A DNA stretch of 64,000 bases from Photobacterium jeanii (GCF_001650345.1 NZ_LVHF01000029.1:186001-250000); one strand, 5' to 3'; positions 16,745-25,516 are shown, numbered from the stretch's first letter. Made by a program: numbers and translations. Notes: a model not told the origin generated them from the letters alone.

Positions 16745-17713
16745 ATGAAAAAACGACACGCAATGCTGCCGTCTTCACTTAATGGATTACGCGTATTTGA
16801 AACCGCGGCCCGTCATTTGAGCTTTACCCTCACCGCAGATGAACTCAATGTGACCCAAAGCGCGGTTAGTCGCCAGATAAAACAGCTAGAAGAACAACTC
16901 GGAATTACTTTATTTATAAGGGAACATAGAGCATTAAGTTTAACAGATGAAGGTAAATCGTTATCTGAATTACTGACACGCCAATTTAGTGAATTAAATG
17001 GTCATCTAGACCAGCTAAAAAACCAAGATGACAACACATTACGATTAAACGTTGCTATGAGCTTAGCGGTTCGCTGGCTGATCCCTCGCTTGCATTCCTT
17101 TAAAGAACAGCAACCCGATATCGATATCGTGCTGTCATCGATTATTGGCAATACCAGCGATGAGGTTAGCCTGAACAGTGATGAATACGATATTGCCATC
17201 TATAACTACGAACAAAAGCCACAAGATCCAAGACCTTCAACCTTTCTTCGGTTTGAGATGCTAGCGCCTGTTTATTCAGCACTCATATCTGCAGATAAAA
17301 CGCCATTACCGCTTGAAGAAGCCTTATGTTTTCCACTATTGCACCCTACTAAAGACAGATCAGACTGGCGTAATTGGCTCGCTTATTCCGGCATCAACTT
17401 CACCCACCAAGATAATGGACTCACCTTTGACACCTTAGACATGGCATTAACCTCATGCATGGCCGGTCAAGGCATTGCAATGACTGATTTATTATTGGTG
17501 GTCGATGAACTAGAGAAAGGCTTCTTACAGTTGCCTCAGCCCGCGACCATCATAGAAGGGCCTTGGCGATACGCTTATGTCTGCCAAAATAACAGCCGAG
17601 TCACTCGTACCTTTATTGAATGGCTAGAGCAGCAAGTAAGACAAGAGCAAGCACAATTCTTCGCTTTAGCTCAACGAAAGAACTGGCAAATCCAACCAAG
17701 AGAACAGAATTAG
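16745..17713 (+). CDS. LysR-family regulator (GcvA/AmpR-like)
   Basis: A 322-aa LysR protein of the GcvA-like subgroup: LPSSLNGLRVFETAARHLSFTLTADELNVTQSAVSRQIKQLE forms the helix-turn-helix in residues 8-60, followed by an effector domain with LRLNVAMSLAVRWLIPRLHSF. AAAGGTGA precedes the ATG at 16745; the open frame reaches 38 codons further upstream but has no ribosome site there. The nearest candidate targets are the divergent MATE pump or its own promoter; the hairpin at 17817-17840 probably ends the transcript before the iron-regulated operon. Confidence 0.87.
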   Translation: MKKRHAMLPSSLNGLRVFETAARHLSFTLTADELNVTQSAVSRQIKQLEEQLGITLFIREHRALSLTDEGKSLSELLTRQFSELNGHLDQLKNQDDNTLRLNVAMSLAVRWLIPRLHSFKEQQPDIDIVLSSIIGNTSDEVSLNSDEYDIAIYNYEQKPQDPRPSTFLRFEMLAPVYSALISADKTPLPLEEALCFPLLHPTKDRSDWRNWLAYSGINFTHQDNGLTFDTLDMALTSCMAGQGIAMTDLLLVVDELEKGFLQLPQPATIIEGPWRYAYVCQNNSRVTRTFIEWLEQQVRQEQAQFFALAQRKNWQIQPREQN

Positions 17714-17816
17714 CCTTTTGAGGGTATCAATACACTTATAGCCCTCACCTCTAACTTGGCTGTTCGATATCAGAAAAACGAGCAAGTTAACGCCAACATC
17801 CTAAAATTACTCACAA

Positions 17817-17840
17817 GCACAGCATTTCTTCATGCTGTGC
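17817..17840 (+). terminator. Hairpin, probable LysR gene terminator
   Basis: Stem GCACAGCAT / ATGCTGTGC (9 bp, perfect) with loop TTCTTC, followed by the weak T-run TATTTCC, 104 bp after the LysR stop and just before the Fur-controlled promoter. Confidence 0.55.
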
Positions 17841-17849
17841 TATTTCCGC

Positions 17850-17884
17850 TTGCGCTCGCACACCTCAAATGATAATAATTATCA
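17850..17884 (+). promoter_or_regulatory. Fur box overlapping the fagA-fumC promoter
   Basis: TGATAAT-A-ATTATCA at 17870-17884 is a perfect 7-1-7 Fur site. A -35-like TTGCGC (17850-17855) is 17 nt from TAATAA (17873-17878), so the -10 lies inside the Fur site. Fur-Fe2+ would block this promoter when iron is plentiful. It is 26 bp upstream of the first gene. Confidence 0.85.
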
Positions 17885-17910
17885 CTTCAATTTAATGATT
17901 TGGATTTGGT

Positions 17911-18294
17911 ATGAAACAAGCAGCCAGCTGTTACCAAGCTTTCTTCTCCGCTGAAGACCGCTTTCTCAACCCGCACATCGTGCCGGGATTTGAACCTGAT
18001 GTGATTGTCGATTTTATTCAATCTGGCTTAACACTCGCTGGCTGTTATCAATCGGGAACCCAAATGCCAAACCCACTATTACAAGAACTCTTTCTAAGGC
18101 GTGTGTTCTTCAATCTACTCCAAGCCATTAACCATAGAGGGCATTCTCGCATTTTCCGTCGAGTATGTTGGGACTACCTACACTGTCCCCTCCTCGCGCT
18201 GAAAAAGTTTTACGGCAATTCAGAAGATGGCCGCCGCCGATTCCAACGACTACAACGTGAAATACGACAAGTCCAACATAGCTCGGGCTTTTAA
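17911..18294 (+). CDS. FagA-like small protein upstream of fumC
   Basis: A 127-aa basic protein rich in Arg, Phe and Leu (for example RRVFFNLLQAINHRGHSRIFRRVCWDYL). No catalytic motif is seen. It lies 26 bp after a perfect Fur site and 9 bp before fumC, the same arrangement as the fagA (Fur-associated gene) of the Pseudomonas fagA-fumC-sodA operon. The name rests mainly on context; the function of FagA is unknown. The small gap to fumC and shared orientation make an operon near certain. Confidence 0.75.
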   Translation: MKQAASCYQAFFSAEDRFLNPHIVPGFEPDVIVDFIQSGLTLAGCYQSGTQMPNPLLQELFLRRVFFNLLQAINHRGHSRIFRRVCWDYLHCPLLALKKFYGNSEDGRRRFQRLQREIRQVQHSSGF

Positions 18295-18303
18295 GGAATA
18301 ACA

Positions 18304-19689
18304 ATGACAACCGAATACCGAATTGAAAAAGACAGCATGGGTGATGTTCATGTACCCAAAGATGCGCTCTACCAAGCACAAACTCAACGCGCCATTGATA
18401 ACTTTCCAATCAGTGGCATCCCAATGCCAACACAATTCATTCAAGCGCTAGCGTATGTAAAACAAGCCGCAGCTCGCAGTAATCTTGAGCTCAACTTGCT
18501 TGATGGCGATATCGCCCATGCCATTATCGATAGCTGCCAGCTGATCATTGATAAACAGCACCACGATCAATTCCCTATCGATGTATTCCAAACGGGCTCG
18601 GGCACCAGTTCCAACATGAATGCCAATGAAGTGATCGCCACGCTAGCCAGTCAGCAACTTGGTCGTGCCGTGAGCCCGAATGATCATGTAAATATGGGCC
18701 AAAGTAGTAACGATGTTATCCCTACTGCCATTCAAGTCAGTGCAGCACTGAGCTACCACCACCAATTAGCGCCCGCCCTTACCCATTTAATGGCGATATT
18801 AGACGAGAAAAGTGCTCAAGTAGAATATGTGATCAAAACTGGGCGTACTCACCTCATGGATGCGATGCCAGTTTCGTTGGCTCAGGAATTACAAGGCTGG
18901 AAAACGCAAGTCGAGAAAGCCAAACAGGGAATTGAACATGCGCTAGAAAACACCTGCGCACTCGCTCAAGGCGGTACCGCAGTGGGCACAGGGATCAACG
19001 CGGATCCTCAATTTGCCGCGACTTTTGCCAATAACCTTTCGATCTCAACTGAAATCCCTTTCACAACCAGTGATAACTTCTTCTATAACCTCAGTAGCCA
19101 AGATGCCATTGTCTCCCTATCTGGTCAGCTAAAAACCACAGCGGTTGCCATCATGAAGATCGCCAATGATCTTCGCTGGATGAACTCAGGTCCACTCGCT
19201 GGGCTGGGTGAAATTGAACTTGAAGCGCTGCAACCAGGTTCATCTATCATGCCAGGTAAAGTGAACCCAGTGATCCCAGAAGCAGCCGCTATGGTCGCTG
19301 CGCAAGTGATAGGCAACGACACCACCATCACTGTGGCTGGTCAATCTGGTAACTTCCAGCTCAACGTTATGCTACCTGTGATTGCGTATAACGTGATCCA
19401 AAGTGTTGAGTTACTTGCGAATGCTTCAGCGTTACTTGCTAACAAAGCGATTGCCAGCTTTACGGTACGTGAAGATAACCTACAACAAGCGCTGGCTCGC
19501 AACCCTATTTTAGTGACTGCGCTTAACCCTGTTATCGGTTACCTAAAAGCTGCAGAAATCGCCAAAAAAGCTTATAAGGAGCAAAGAGCTATCATTGACG
19601 TTGCGGCGGAAGAAACTGAGCTAAGCCGTGAAGAGCTCACTGCTTTACTCGACCCAGCTAAACTCACCCAAGGCGGGATCGCCCATTAA
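18304..19689 (+). CDS. fumC: Class II fumarase FumC
   Basis: Cytosolic, iron-independent fumarase converting fumarate to L-malate in the TCA cycle. The 461-aa protein shows the superfamily signature GSSIMPGKVNP (residues 312-322), GTSSNMNANEV (100-110), GQSSNDVIPT (132-141) and TGRTHLMDA (179-187). Lacking an Fe-S cluster, it can stand in for the iron-dependent fumarase when iron is scarce; the Fur site upstream of the operon fits this. Second gene after the FagA-like gene, ended by a good terminator. Confidence 0.96.
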   Translation: MTTEYRIEKDSMGDVHVPKDALYQAQTQRAIDNFPISGIPMPTQFIQALAYVKQAAARSNLELNLLDGDIAHAIIDSCQLIIDKQHHDQFPIDVFQTGSGTSSNMNANEVIATLASQQLGRAVSPNDHVNMGQSSNDVIPTAIQVSAALSYHHQLAPALTHLMAILDEKSAQVEYVIKTGRTHLMDAMPVSLAQELQGWKTQVEKAKQGIEHALENTCALAQGGTAVGTGINADPQFAATFANNLSISTEIPFTTSDNFFYNLSSQDAIVSLSGQLKTTAVAIMKIANDLRWMNSGPLAGLGEIELEALQPGSSIMPGKVNPVIPEAAAMVAAQVIGNDTTITVAGQSGNFQLNVMLPVIAYNVIQSVELLANASALLANKAIASFTVREDNLQQALARNPILVTALNPVIGYLKAAEIAKKAYKEQRAIIDVAAEETELSREELTALLDPAKLTQGGIAH

Positions 19690-19712
19690 CCATATCGTCG
19701 AGATAAAAAGTA

Positions 19713-19745
19713 AAACGCCACCTAAACTTATGCTTTGGTGGCGTT
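19713..19745. terminator. Terminator between fumC and EAL gene
   Basis: Stem AAACGCCACC / GGTGGCGTTT (10 bp) with a 13-nt loop, 23 bp after the fumC stop; convergent genes can share it. Confidence 0.75.
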
Positions 19746-19780
19746 TCTGTATTCTGTTTAAAAACTGATGTTAATTGCTA

Positions 19781-20590
19781 TTAGCTAGATATCGCTGTCG
19801 AAAGAGGCTGGCGAAATTCATTAAGTAACTTCGGGCGTCCGAAATAGTAGCCTTGCAAGTAATCAGCGCCTAACTCTATCGCTGTAATATATGCTAGCTG
19901 ATCTTCGACACCTTCCAATAACACCCTTGCGCCAATGGATTTAGCCAATGCCATAGCATCCGTTAGCCGTTTAGTGTCCCCAGCGATGTACTCCTGCAAC
20001 AACGATTTATCCATCTTAATGATGTCAGGCAATACACTTTTAGCACGAGACTCCGATGAAGCCTGACTGCCGTAATCATCAAGCGCAAGCTTTACACCTT
20101 TGTCACGCATTTGCTTAATGACGGTAAACAGATCGTCTTTGGCCTCGCAATGGTGTTCAAGCAATTCAAAATAAATATTATTGCAATCTAGTCCCAAAGA
20201 TTTAACACGCGGAAACAAGAGTTTAGGGCCACTTTTGTTATTAAAGTTATCAATCAGCGCATCTGGACTCATGTTCAAAAACAAAGCACCAGCGTCAAAA
20301 AAACATGCAAAATTGCGAAGATGGATCACACGAGCAAGGCGATCAATATTGATTTTATCGTTGATTGGCAAGTCATTAGCGGTGAAAAATGGCTCGGTTT
20401 GAAAGCGAGAACCATCAAGATCATAAACACGCATTAATGCTTCATAACCAAAGACCTGTCCATCATGCGTTATGATTGGCTGAAACGCGCTTTTTATAAC
20501 TTTGTCTTTATAAACAAAGCTATAACCATCACTCGCAGTGCCACGTAAATGGCATTCTAAATCGTCAACTGTGCGAAGAATTTTATTCAC
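19781..20590 (-). CDS. Stand-alone EAL-domain c-di-GMP phosphodiesterase
   Basis: A 269-aa cytoplasmic protein that is almost only an EAL domain. The motif appears as FGYEALMR; other catalytic marks are the Asn in FLNMS, Glu in YFELLE, the Asp pair in ALDDYG, Lys in IIKMDKS, the Glu in LEGVE and QGYYFGRP near the end. All key positions look intact, so it should cut c-di-GMP to pGpG. No sensor domain or membrane helix is visible. The start is uncertain: GTG at 20590 has AGGTGA 7 nt upstream; another GTG lies at 20602. Confidence 0.85.
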   Translation of the reverse strand: MNKILRTVDDLECHLRGTASDGYSFVYKDKVIKSAFQPIITHDGQVFGYEALMRVYDLDGSRFQTEPFFTANDLPINDKINIDRLARVIHLRNFACFFDAGALFLNMSPDALIDNFNNKSGPKLLFPRVKSLGLDCNNIYFELLEHHCEAKDDLFTVIKQMRDKGVKLALDDYGSQASSESRAKSVLPDIIKMDKSLLQEYIAGDTKRLTDAMALAKSIGARVLLEGVEDQLAYITAIELGADYLQGYYFGRPKLLNEFRQPLSTAISS

Positions 20591-20927
20591 TAACAATCTC
20601 ACCTAACAACATAACGACGGTTAAAACTCCAGCACAGGATATTTATAATATCTATGGTCGAGATACTTACACATACAAGTCTAAGATTATATAACTTGCG
20701 TCAAAAAAATACCGATAACGGCGCGCATTAAACAATTTATTGACTAAAAGCGCAATAGCGCTACAAAATTTAGTGCAACACCTTACATATCAGAACTTTA
20801 GCACACCAAGACCAAAATCCAGCATGTCTTACCATCAAAAATACACATTCTTGAAAAAGAATCGTCACATTCCGTGTCTAGGCTGAATGCAATCATTTAG
20901 AACAGTAATATTGATGGAATAACTTTA
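20591..20927. other. Intergenic region between divergent EAL and HAD genes
   Basis: About 337 bp, AT-rich, holding both promoters. No clear dyad, terminator or small gene was seen. Confidence 0.5.
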
Positions 20928-21629
20928 GTGTCAGTGAATAACGTACAACATCATCAGCCTTATTTAGCTATTTTTGATTTAGATGAAACGCTAATTGCGG
21001 CAGACTCCGCAAGTTTGTGGGCAGCGTTTCTTGTTGAGCAACAACTCGCTAGACCAAACTTACTGACAGAAGAACAAGAGATGATGGTGGCTTATGCCAA
21101 AGGTGACATGGATATGCACACCTATATGCAAGCAACCCTAGAGCCACTAAAAGGAAAAGACAAAGCGAGCATTGCAACGCTAGTTGAACAATTTATTGAG
21201 CAAAAGATAAAACCAGCACTATATCAAGATGGGCTTGAACGTATTCAATGGCATAAAAAGCGAGGAGATACCGTGGTAATCGCCTCTGCAACCTCTGAGC
21301 ACTTAGTGAAGCCAATCGCCAATATGCTAGGTGTCGACGATGCCATTGCCATCGAACTCGAAATGCTAAACAACATCTACACAGGCAACACCAAAGGTAT
21401 TCTCAGTTACCAACAAGGAAAGGTGACCCGTATGAAAGCATGGATTGCAGATAGCGAAACTCACTACCGAGGCTGTTACGGCTACAGTGATTCGGTGAAT
21501 GATTTACCCTTGTTAAACGCAGTCGATAAACCCTTCGCTGTCAATCCCGATCCAACGCTAGCGATGCATGCACAAATGAAAGATTGGACCATCATGGATT
21601 GGCGCCACGACAATAACATTCTGCGCTAA
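20928..21629 (+). CDS. HAD-IB family hydrolase (SerB-like phosphatase)
   Basis: A 233-aa haloacid dehalogenase-superfamily phosphatase of subfamily IB. Motif I is IFDLDETLI (nucleophile Asp of the first DxD), motif II is VIASATSEHLV, motif III Lys lies near GKVTRM and motif IV is GYSDSVNDLPLL. The cap is helical (LEPLKGKDKASIATLVEQF). Such enzymes remove phosphate from small molecules; the substrate is not known. The start is GTG at 20928 with a weak ribosome site. Single-gene unit with its own terminator. Confidence 0.85.
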   Translation: MSVNNVQHHQPYLAIFDLDETLIAADSASLWAAFLVEQQLARPNLLTEEQEMMVAYAKGDMDMHTYMQATLEPLKGKDKASIATLVEQFIEQKIKPALYQDGLERIQWHKKRGDTVVIASATSEHLVKPIANMLGVDDAIAIELEMLNNIYTGNTKGILSYQQGKVTRMKAWIADSETHYRGCYGYSDSVNDLPLLNAVDKPFAVNPDPTLAMHAQMKDWTIMDWRHDNNILR

Positions 21630-21708
21630 GCGCCGTTTGGCTTGTTAGCGATTAATGTTGGCATTAAACGCTTCCCCACCTGATTTACCCAAATCATACT
21701 GTTTATTG

Positions 21709-21732
21709 AGCCCTCAACCTTGAGGGCTTTTA
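21709..21732 (+). terminator. Intrinsic terminator of HAD gene
   Basis: AGCCCTCA-ACCT-TGAGGGCT followed by TTTATTGTTTTA, 79 bp after the HAD stop. Confidence 0.8.
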
Positions 21733-21845
21733 TTGTTTTACGCCAATGTCATGCCAGCCTTAGAACTAACGCGATGAATTTAAAAATAATAAAAAACCTA
21801 TAAGGTTCATTCGAATTTTTTGAGCGAGTCGTTCAAGCCCACCAT

Positions 21846-21920
21846 CTGGTCACTATTCAAATTCAACCTACAATGAAATCAAAGGTCAGGCGTACCAAGC
21901 AAGGTCAACAAAGTGACCAG
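21846..21920. promoter_or_regulatory. Spaced inverted repeat with GGTCA motifs upstream of yceJI
   Basis: CTGGTCACT (21846-21854) and AGTGACCAG (21912-21920) are perfect 9-bp inverted copies 57 nt apart. Between them AGGTCAGG and AAGGTCAAC give two more GGTCA units in direct orientation. The block ends 46 bp before the yceJ start, so it may be an operator array. The regulator is not known. Confidence 0.45.
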
Positions 21921-21966
21921 CAATTAAACAAGGTACACACTAAAAGAATTTGAAAGGACGAACTCG

Positions 21967-22509
21967 ATGAAACGCAAAGCCACCAGCTATGATCCCGTTT
22001 CAATCACTATCCACTGGGTTACCGCACTCACCGTTATTGGGCTTTTTGCTCTTGGGCTATGGATGGTTGATCTCAATTATTACTCTCAATGGTACAAGCC
22101 AGCGCCCCACTGGCATAAATCCATTGGTCTATGCTTAGCTGCATTAACCCTTTTTCGCCTGCTATGGAAAAGCTTTGCCAATCACCCTCCTATTGAAGGT
22201 GCGCAGTGGGAGAAGGTCGGAGCAAAATTCGCGCACGGGGTCATTTACCTCATGTTATTTGGCTTGTTCATTTCAGGCTATTTAATTTCTACCGCTGACG
22301 GACGTGCGATTGAAATTTTTGACTGGTTTGCGATCCCTGCATTAGGAGAGTTATTTCCAAACCAATCAGACATTGCTGGTGAAGTGCACTACTACCTTGC
22401 CTTTGGCTTGATTGGTTTATCTATACTGCACGCACTTGCAGCACTTAAGCACCACTTCATTAATAAAGACAATACCTTAAGAAAAATGTTAGGAGCGACA
22501 AAGTCATGA
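21967..22509 (+). CDS. yceJ: Cytochrome b561-family protein YceJ
   Basis: A 180-aa inner-membrane di-heme cytochrome b561 homolog with four membrane helices. Conserved His residues expected to bind heme are seen in SITIHWVTAL, PHWHKSIG, KFAHGVIYLML and EVHYYLAFGLIGLSILHALAALKHH. AAGGACG precedes the ATG. It overlaps yceI by 4 nt (ATGA), as in the E. coli yceJI pair, so translation is coupled. It probably passes electrons between quinol and a periplasmic acceptor; the physiological role is unclear. Confidence 0.9.
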   Translation: MKRKATSYDPVSITIHWVTALTVIGLFALGLWMVDLNYYSQWYKPAPHWHKSIGLCLAALTLFRLLWKSFANHPPIEGAQWEKVGAKFAHGVIYLMLFGLFISGYLISTADGRAIEIFDWFAIPALGELFPNQSDIAGEVHYYLAFGLIGLSILHALAALKHHFINKDNTLRKMLGATKS

Positions 22510-23075
22510 AAAAGTCATTAATTGCCCTGAGCCTATTAGGTGCAGCCTTAACCCCGAATCTAGCAACGGCAGCAGATTATGTTATCGATACCCAAGGTGC
22601 GCACGCCTCTATTAACTGGAAAATCCAACACTTGGGCTATAGCTGGATAAAAGGTCGCTTCAACACTTTCGATGGTAACTTTAGCTACGACCCAGACAAT
22701 GTTGCCGCCTCTAAAGTAAACGTGAATATCGACACCACCAGTTTGGATTCAAACCATGCTGAACGCGATAAGCACATCCGTAGTAACGATTTCCTTGATG
22801 TGAAAAAGTTTGGTAAAGCCAATTTCACCAGTACCAAGGTTGTCGATAAAGGCAATGGCAATCTTGAAATTCAAGGCAACCTAACCCTTCATGGTCAAAC
22901 TAAGCCCCTCACTATTGATGCTCAGTTTGTCGGTGCAGGTGACGACCCTTGGGGCGGCTACCGAGCTGGTTTTGTTGGTACAACACGCATTGAGCTCGCT
23001 GATTTCGAGATTCCAGTAATGGGTGACTCTAGCTATGCTGATCTTGAGCTTCACGTTGAAGGTGTGAAGCAATAG
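22506..23075 (+). CDS. yceI: Periplasmic lipid-binding protein YceI
   Basis: A 189-aa secreted YceI-family lipocalin-like protein. Signal peptide at residues 1-22 (ALTPNLATAA before the mature start DYVID), then the eight-stranded barrel domain with HASINWKIQHLGYSWIKGRF, SLDSNHAERDKHIRSNDFLDV and the C-terminal DSSYADLELHVEG. Family members bind a polyisoprenoid tail, probably a quinone. Coupled to yceJ by overlapping stop and start codons. Confidence 0.93.
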   Translation: MKKSLIALSLLGAALTPNLATAADYVIDTQGAHASINWKIQHLGYSWIKGRFNTFDGNFSYDPDNVAASKVNVNIDTTSLDSNHAERDKHIRSNDFLDVKKFGKANFTSTKVVDKGNGNLEIQGNLTLHGQTKPLTIDAQFVGAGDDPWGGYRAGFVGTTRIELADFEIPVMGDSSYADLELHVEGVKQ

Positions 23076-23432
23076 TTTACCGCCTAGTTTCTAAAACTGA
23101 GTTTGTACCTCGCGGAGAAGCAGGCTTTTAGCCTGTTTTTCCTATTCTGCTTCATCCATTGCTACATCTGATCACACAGCTATACCCTGTCCCCTTTCAG
23201 CCAACGAAGAAAAAGTTGTTCCTCCCCCTCATATGGTGATTATTTCAGCTATTCAAGCCAAGTGTTACGCCAGTTAACAGATAGAAACATCTGTTTTAAC
23301 GCAAAGGATAAGTATCTGTTGACCAAGTAATATGAATACTATTAATTATGTGTTCAGAGCATTGATGGTAATAACATAACAACAAGCAAAGCGCCGATTT
23401 CCGAGCGCTTGGCAAACAGTGAGAGAGTAACC
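23076..23432. other. Intergenic region after yceI
   Basis: About 357 bp. It holds the yceI terminator at 23119-23140 and, close to the next gene, a dyad AAGCGC-(10 nt)-GCGCTT near 23390-23411. Otherwise no gene was seen. Confidence 0.5.
23119..23140 (+). terminator. Intrinsic terminator of yceJI
   Basis: Short stem CAGGC-TTTTA-GCCTG followed by TTTTT, 44 bp after the yceI stop. Confidence 0.7.
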
Positions 23433-24137
23433 ATGACCCCTCAAGAAAAAGAGCTAATTCAGAACGTTGCTAGCAAACTAAAACAAAGCCCTGAAAAAAC
23501 GAAAGATCAAGATGCAGCTGATTTGATCAATAATGAAATTGGCTCTCAACAAGATGCAATCTACAAACTAACACAAGCTGTTTTAGTGCAAGAAATGGCA
23601 CTAAAAGAGATGAAGCAAAAAAACGAATACCTAGAGAAGTGTGTCGAGCATCATAAATCAGAAGCGAACCGTGGTACGTTCAGCAAAATGATGGGCGGAA
23701 ATCGTCCAGCTCCTCAGCCGCCACAACCAGCGCACCAACCAAGTGCCTTTGGTAGCTTCATGCAAACGGCTGCATCTGTCGCTGTGGGTATGGTGGCAGG
23801 TAACATGATCAGCAACGCGCTATTTAACAATGATGATAGCCCAGCAGCTGCTGATTCTATGGCGGCAACCTCAGAAGATACTGGCAGCTTCCTCGATGAC
23901 TCAGCTAACAACTTCGCTTCAGATCACACCGAGAGCACTGGTGGTTTTGGCGACGCAGGCTTTAGTGACTCTACCGATACAGGTTTTGGTGACGCTGGAT
24001 TTGGTGATTCAGGTTTCGGCGATGCAGGCTTTGAGCAAGATACCCTAGCAAACAACAGCGATGACAGCTTGTTTGGTGGTGGTTTTGGGGATGATAGCTT
24101 TGGTGGGGACGACTTTGGCGGTTTTGACGACGTTTAA
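23433..24137 (+). CDS. DUF2076-type protein with Gly-Phe-Asp tail
   Basis: A 234-aa protein of the DUF2076 type. The N-terminal half is helical and coiled-coil-like (TPQEKELIQNVASKLKQSP to YLEKCVEHH), followed by a Pro/Gln linker (PAPQPPQPAHQP), a hydrophobic Gly/Ala/Met stretch (AASVAVGMVAGNMISNALF) and a very acidic tail with repeated GFGDAGF/GFGDSGF units ending in FGGFDDV. No function is known for the family; periplasmic location is sometimes proposed but no signal peptide is seen here. GAGAG precedes the ATG at 23433. Well-formed terminator follows. Confidence 0.8.
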   Translation: MTPQEKELIQNVASKLKQSPEKTKDQDAADLINNEIGSQQDAIYKLTQAVLVQEMALKEMKQKNEYLEKCVEHHKSEANRGTFSKMMGGNRPAPQPPQPAHQPSAFGSFMQTAASVAVGMVAGNMISNALFNNDDSPAAADSMAATSEDTGSFLDDSANNFASDHTESTGGFGDAGFSDSTDTGFGDAGFGDSGFGDAGFEQDTLANNSDDSLFGGGFGDDSFGGDDFGGFDDV

Positions 24138-24171
24138 TCTGCGTTAAAACTCATCCCCTATCACAACGATG

Positions 24172-24202
24172 AAAGGTAGAGCTATTTGAGCTCTACCTTT
24201 TT
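24172..24202 (+). terminator. Intrinsic terminator of DUF2076 gene
   Basis: Perfect 12-bp stem AAAGGTAGAGCT / AGCTCTACCTTT, 5-nt loop, then TT; the 3' T-stretch is CCTTTTTCG. Shared with the convergent YbaK gene. Confidence 0.8.
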
Positions 24203-24218
24203 CGTATCATATTTACAG

Positions 24219-24701
24219 CTAAATAGGCATGTTGTAACTGCTGATATTATGATGCTGACAATGTCTCAGTACTTTCGTGAACTGCTTCTTATCAAGATGA
24301 ATTAAGCTTTCGTGATCTCCTGCTTCTATGAACCAATCATCTCGTTCAAGCAAAGCATCATCCACTATCATAGGCACAGAGTATGCCCCACCCAATGATG
24401 GAATCGCCCCAGGCTCGCAATCTTGAAAGACCTGCGACAATTCATACTCACTCACCATGTGATAATCTTTTCCCGTTAACATACTTACTTTCTCAACCAT
24501 CACTCGTCGGTTTGAAGGCACTACTGCTAACAAGTATTCATCTGCCACTGTTTTTAGCAGCACCGCTTTGGTCATATTAGCCGGTGGAATGTGTGCCGAT
24601 ATCGCAGAACTGAATGATGTATCAGTATGCCGATGATGCGTTAAGCTGAAATCAATGTGATTGGCGCAAAGAAACTGGCCCACTTTAATCGCCATAGCCA
24701 T
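24219..24701 (-). CDS. YbaK/EbsC-domain protein (aminoacyl-tRNA deacylase-like)
   Basis: A 160-aa protein of the YbaK/ProX editing-domain family, which hydrolyses mischarged aminoacyl-tRNAs in trans. Fold marks include MTKAVLLKTVADEYLLAVVPSNRRV (the conserved Lys after the first strand), EYELSQVFQDCEPGAIPSLGG and the late DDALLERDDWFIEAGDHESLIHL. Substrate specificity cannot be read off. GGAGG lies 5 nt before the ATG at 24701. Single gene, convergent with the DUF2076 gene. Confidence 0.85.
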   Translation of the reverse strand: MAMAIKVGQFLCANHIDFSLTHHRHTDTSFSSAISAHIPPANMTKAVLLKTVADEYLLAVVPSNRRVMVEKVSMLTGKDYHMVSEYELSQVFQDCEPGAIPSLGGAYSVPMIVDDALLERDDWFIEAGDHESLIHLDKKQFTKVLRHCQHHNISSYNMPI

Positions 24702-24835
24702 AAACACCTCCAACAATCTTGGTTAACCATTGTTGTACAGGCTAAGTATGGGTGTTGAATAAACAGTTAACCAGTTGGTACAAGAATAAACTCGTCACCT
24801 TTTCTTACTAGTGCCTTCGCTGTAGCTAGGAAAGA

Positions 24836-25345
24836 CTAGCGAGCTGTTGGCATTCTTCGTATTTGCCAAAAAGTGCGACGCCAGTATGGATTATCAAGTC
24901 GCGATACAATCACGCCTTGCGACGTTGAGGCATGCAAAAACTCATCATTGCCGATGTAAATACCAACGTGACGGGTACGGTAGCCCGTTTTAAAAAACAC
25001 TAAATCACCGTAACGAGCCTTATTCCTAGATACCCACTGCCCTACTTTCGCTAATTCAGAGGTAGTGCGAGGCAACATGGTTTGATACACATCCGCGTAG
25101 CCGACTTGAACAAAGGCAGAACAATCGATTCCACGCTTTGTTGTTCCGCCCAAGCGGTAAGGCGTCCCTTTCCACTCTTGGTAAACATTGACAAAGTTTA
25201 CCTGTGGCGTCGGCTTTTTCGCTATATGGGATGGTTTAGATGAAGGTGTCACTGCTGAAACAGGTGCAACTGACGAAGGCGTCGAGGAACAACCGCTTAG
25301 TAGCAATACAGTCGAAAGACCAATAAAAAACAATTTGTTAGGCAC
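24836..25345 (-). CDS. NlpC/P60 peptidoglycan hydrolase lipoprotein
   Basis: A 169-aa outer-membrane-type lipoprotein: signal with lipobox LSGC (Cys at residue 19), a Ser/Pro/Lys-rich linker, then an NlpC/P60 cysteine peptidase domain. The catalytic Cys lies in RGIDCSAFVQ, the His in TRHVGIYIG and the third polar residue is the His in EFLHASTS. It resembles E. coli NlpC/MepS, which cut the D,D- or D,L-peptide links of the wall. Start is GTG with AAGG upstream. Confidence 0.9.
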   Translation of the reverse strand: MPNKLFFIGLSTVLLLSGCSSTPSSVAPVSAVTPSSKPSHIAKKPTPQVNFVNVYQEWKGTPYRLGGTTKRGIDCSAFVQVGYADVYQTMLPRTTSELAKVGQWVSRNKARYGDLVFFKTGYRTRHVGIYIGNDEFLHASTSQGVIVSRLDNPYWRRTFWQIRRMPTAR

Positions 25346-25516
25346 GCGTACCTTAGCTCCCCAGCAATAGTAGTCACTCTGTGCCTATATCGTATTTTTA
25401 CTGTCTTAAACGACACAGATAAAGCTGATTATGGATGATTATTCGTGACAAACAAAGAAAATACACAGATGGATACAATTTCAGAACAGTGTCATTTAGG
25501 AAGACAAATTGGCGAT

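Noticed and set aside
20928-21629. HAD hydrolase as serB (phosphoserine phosphatase)
   Set aside because: Shares the HAD-IB motifs but is shorter than SerB, lacks its N-terminal ACT-like part and the typical SerB segments, so only the family is given.
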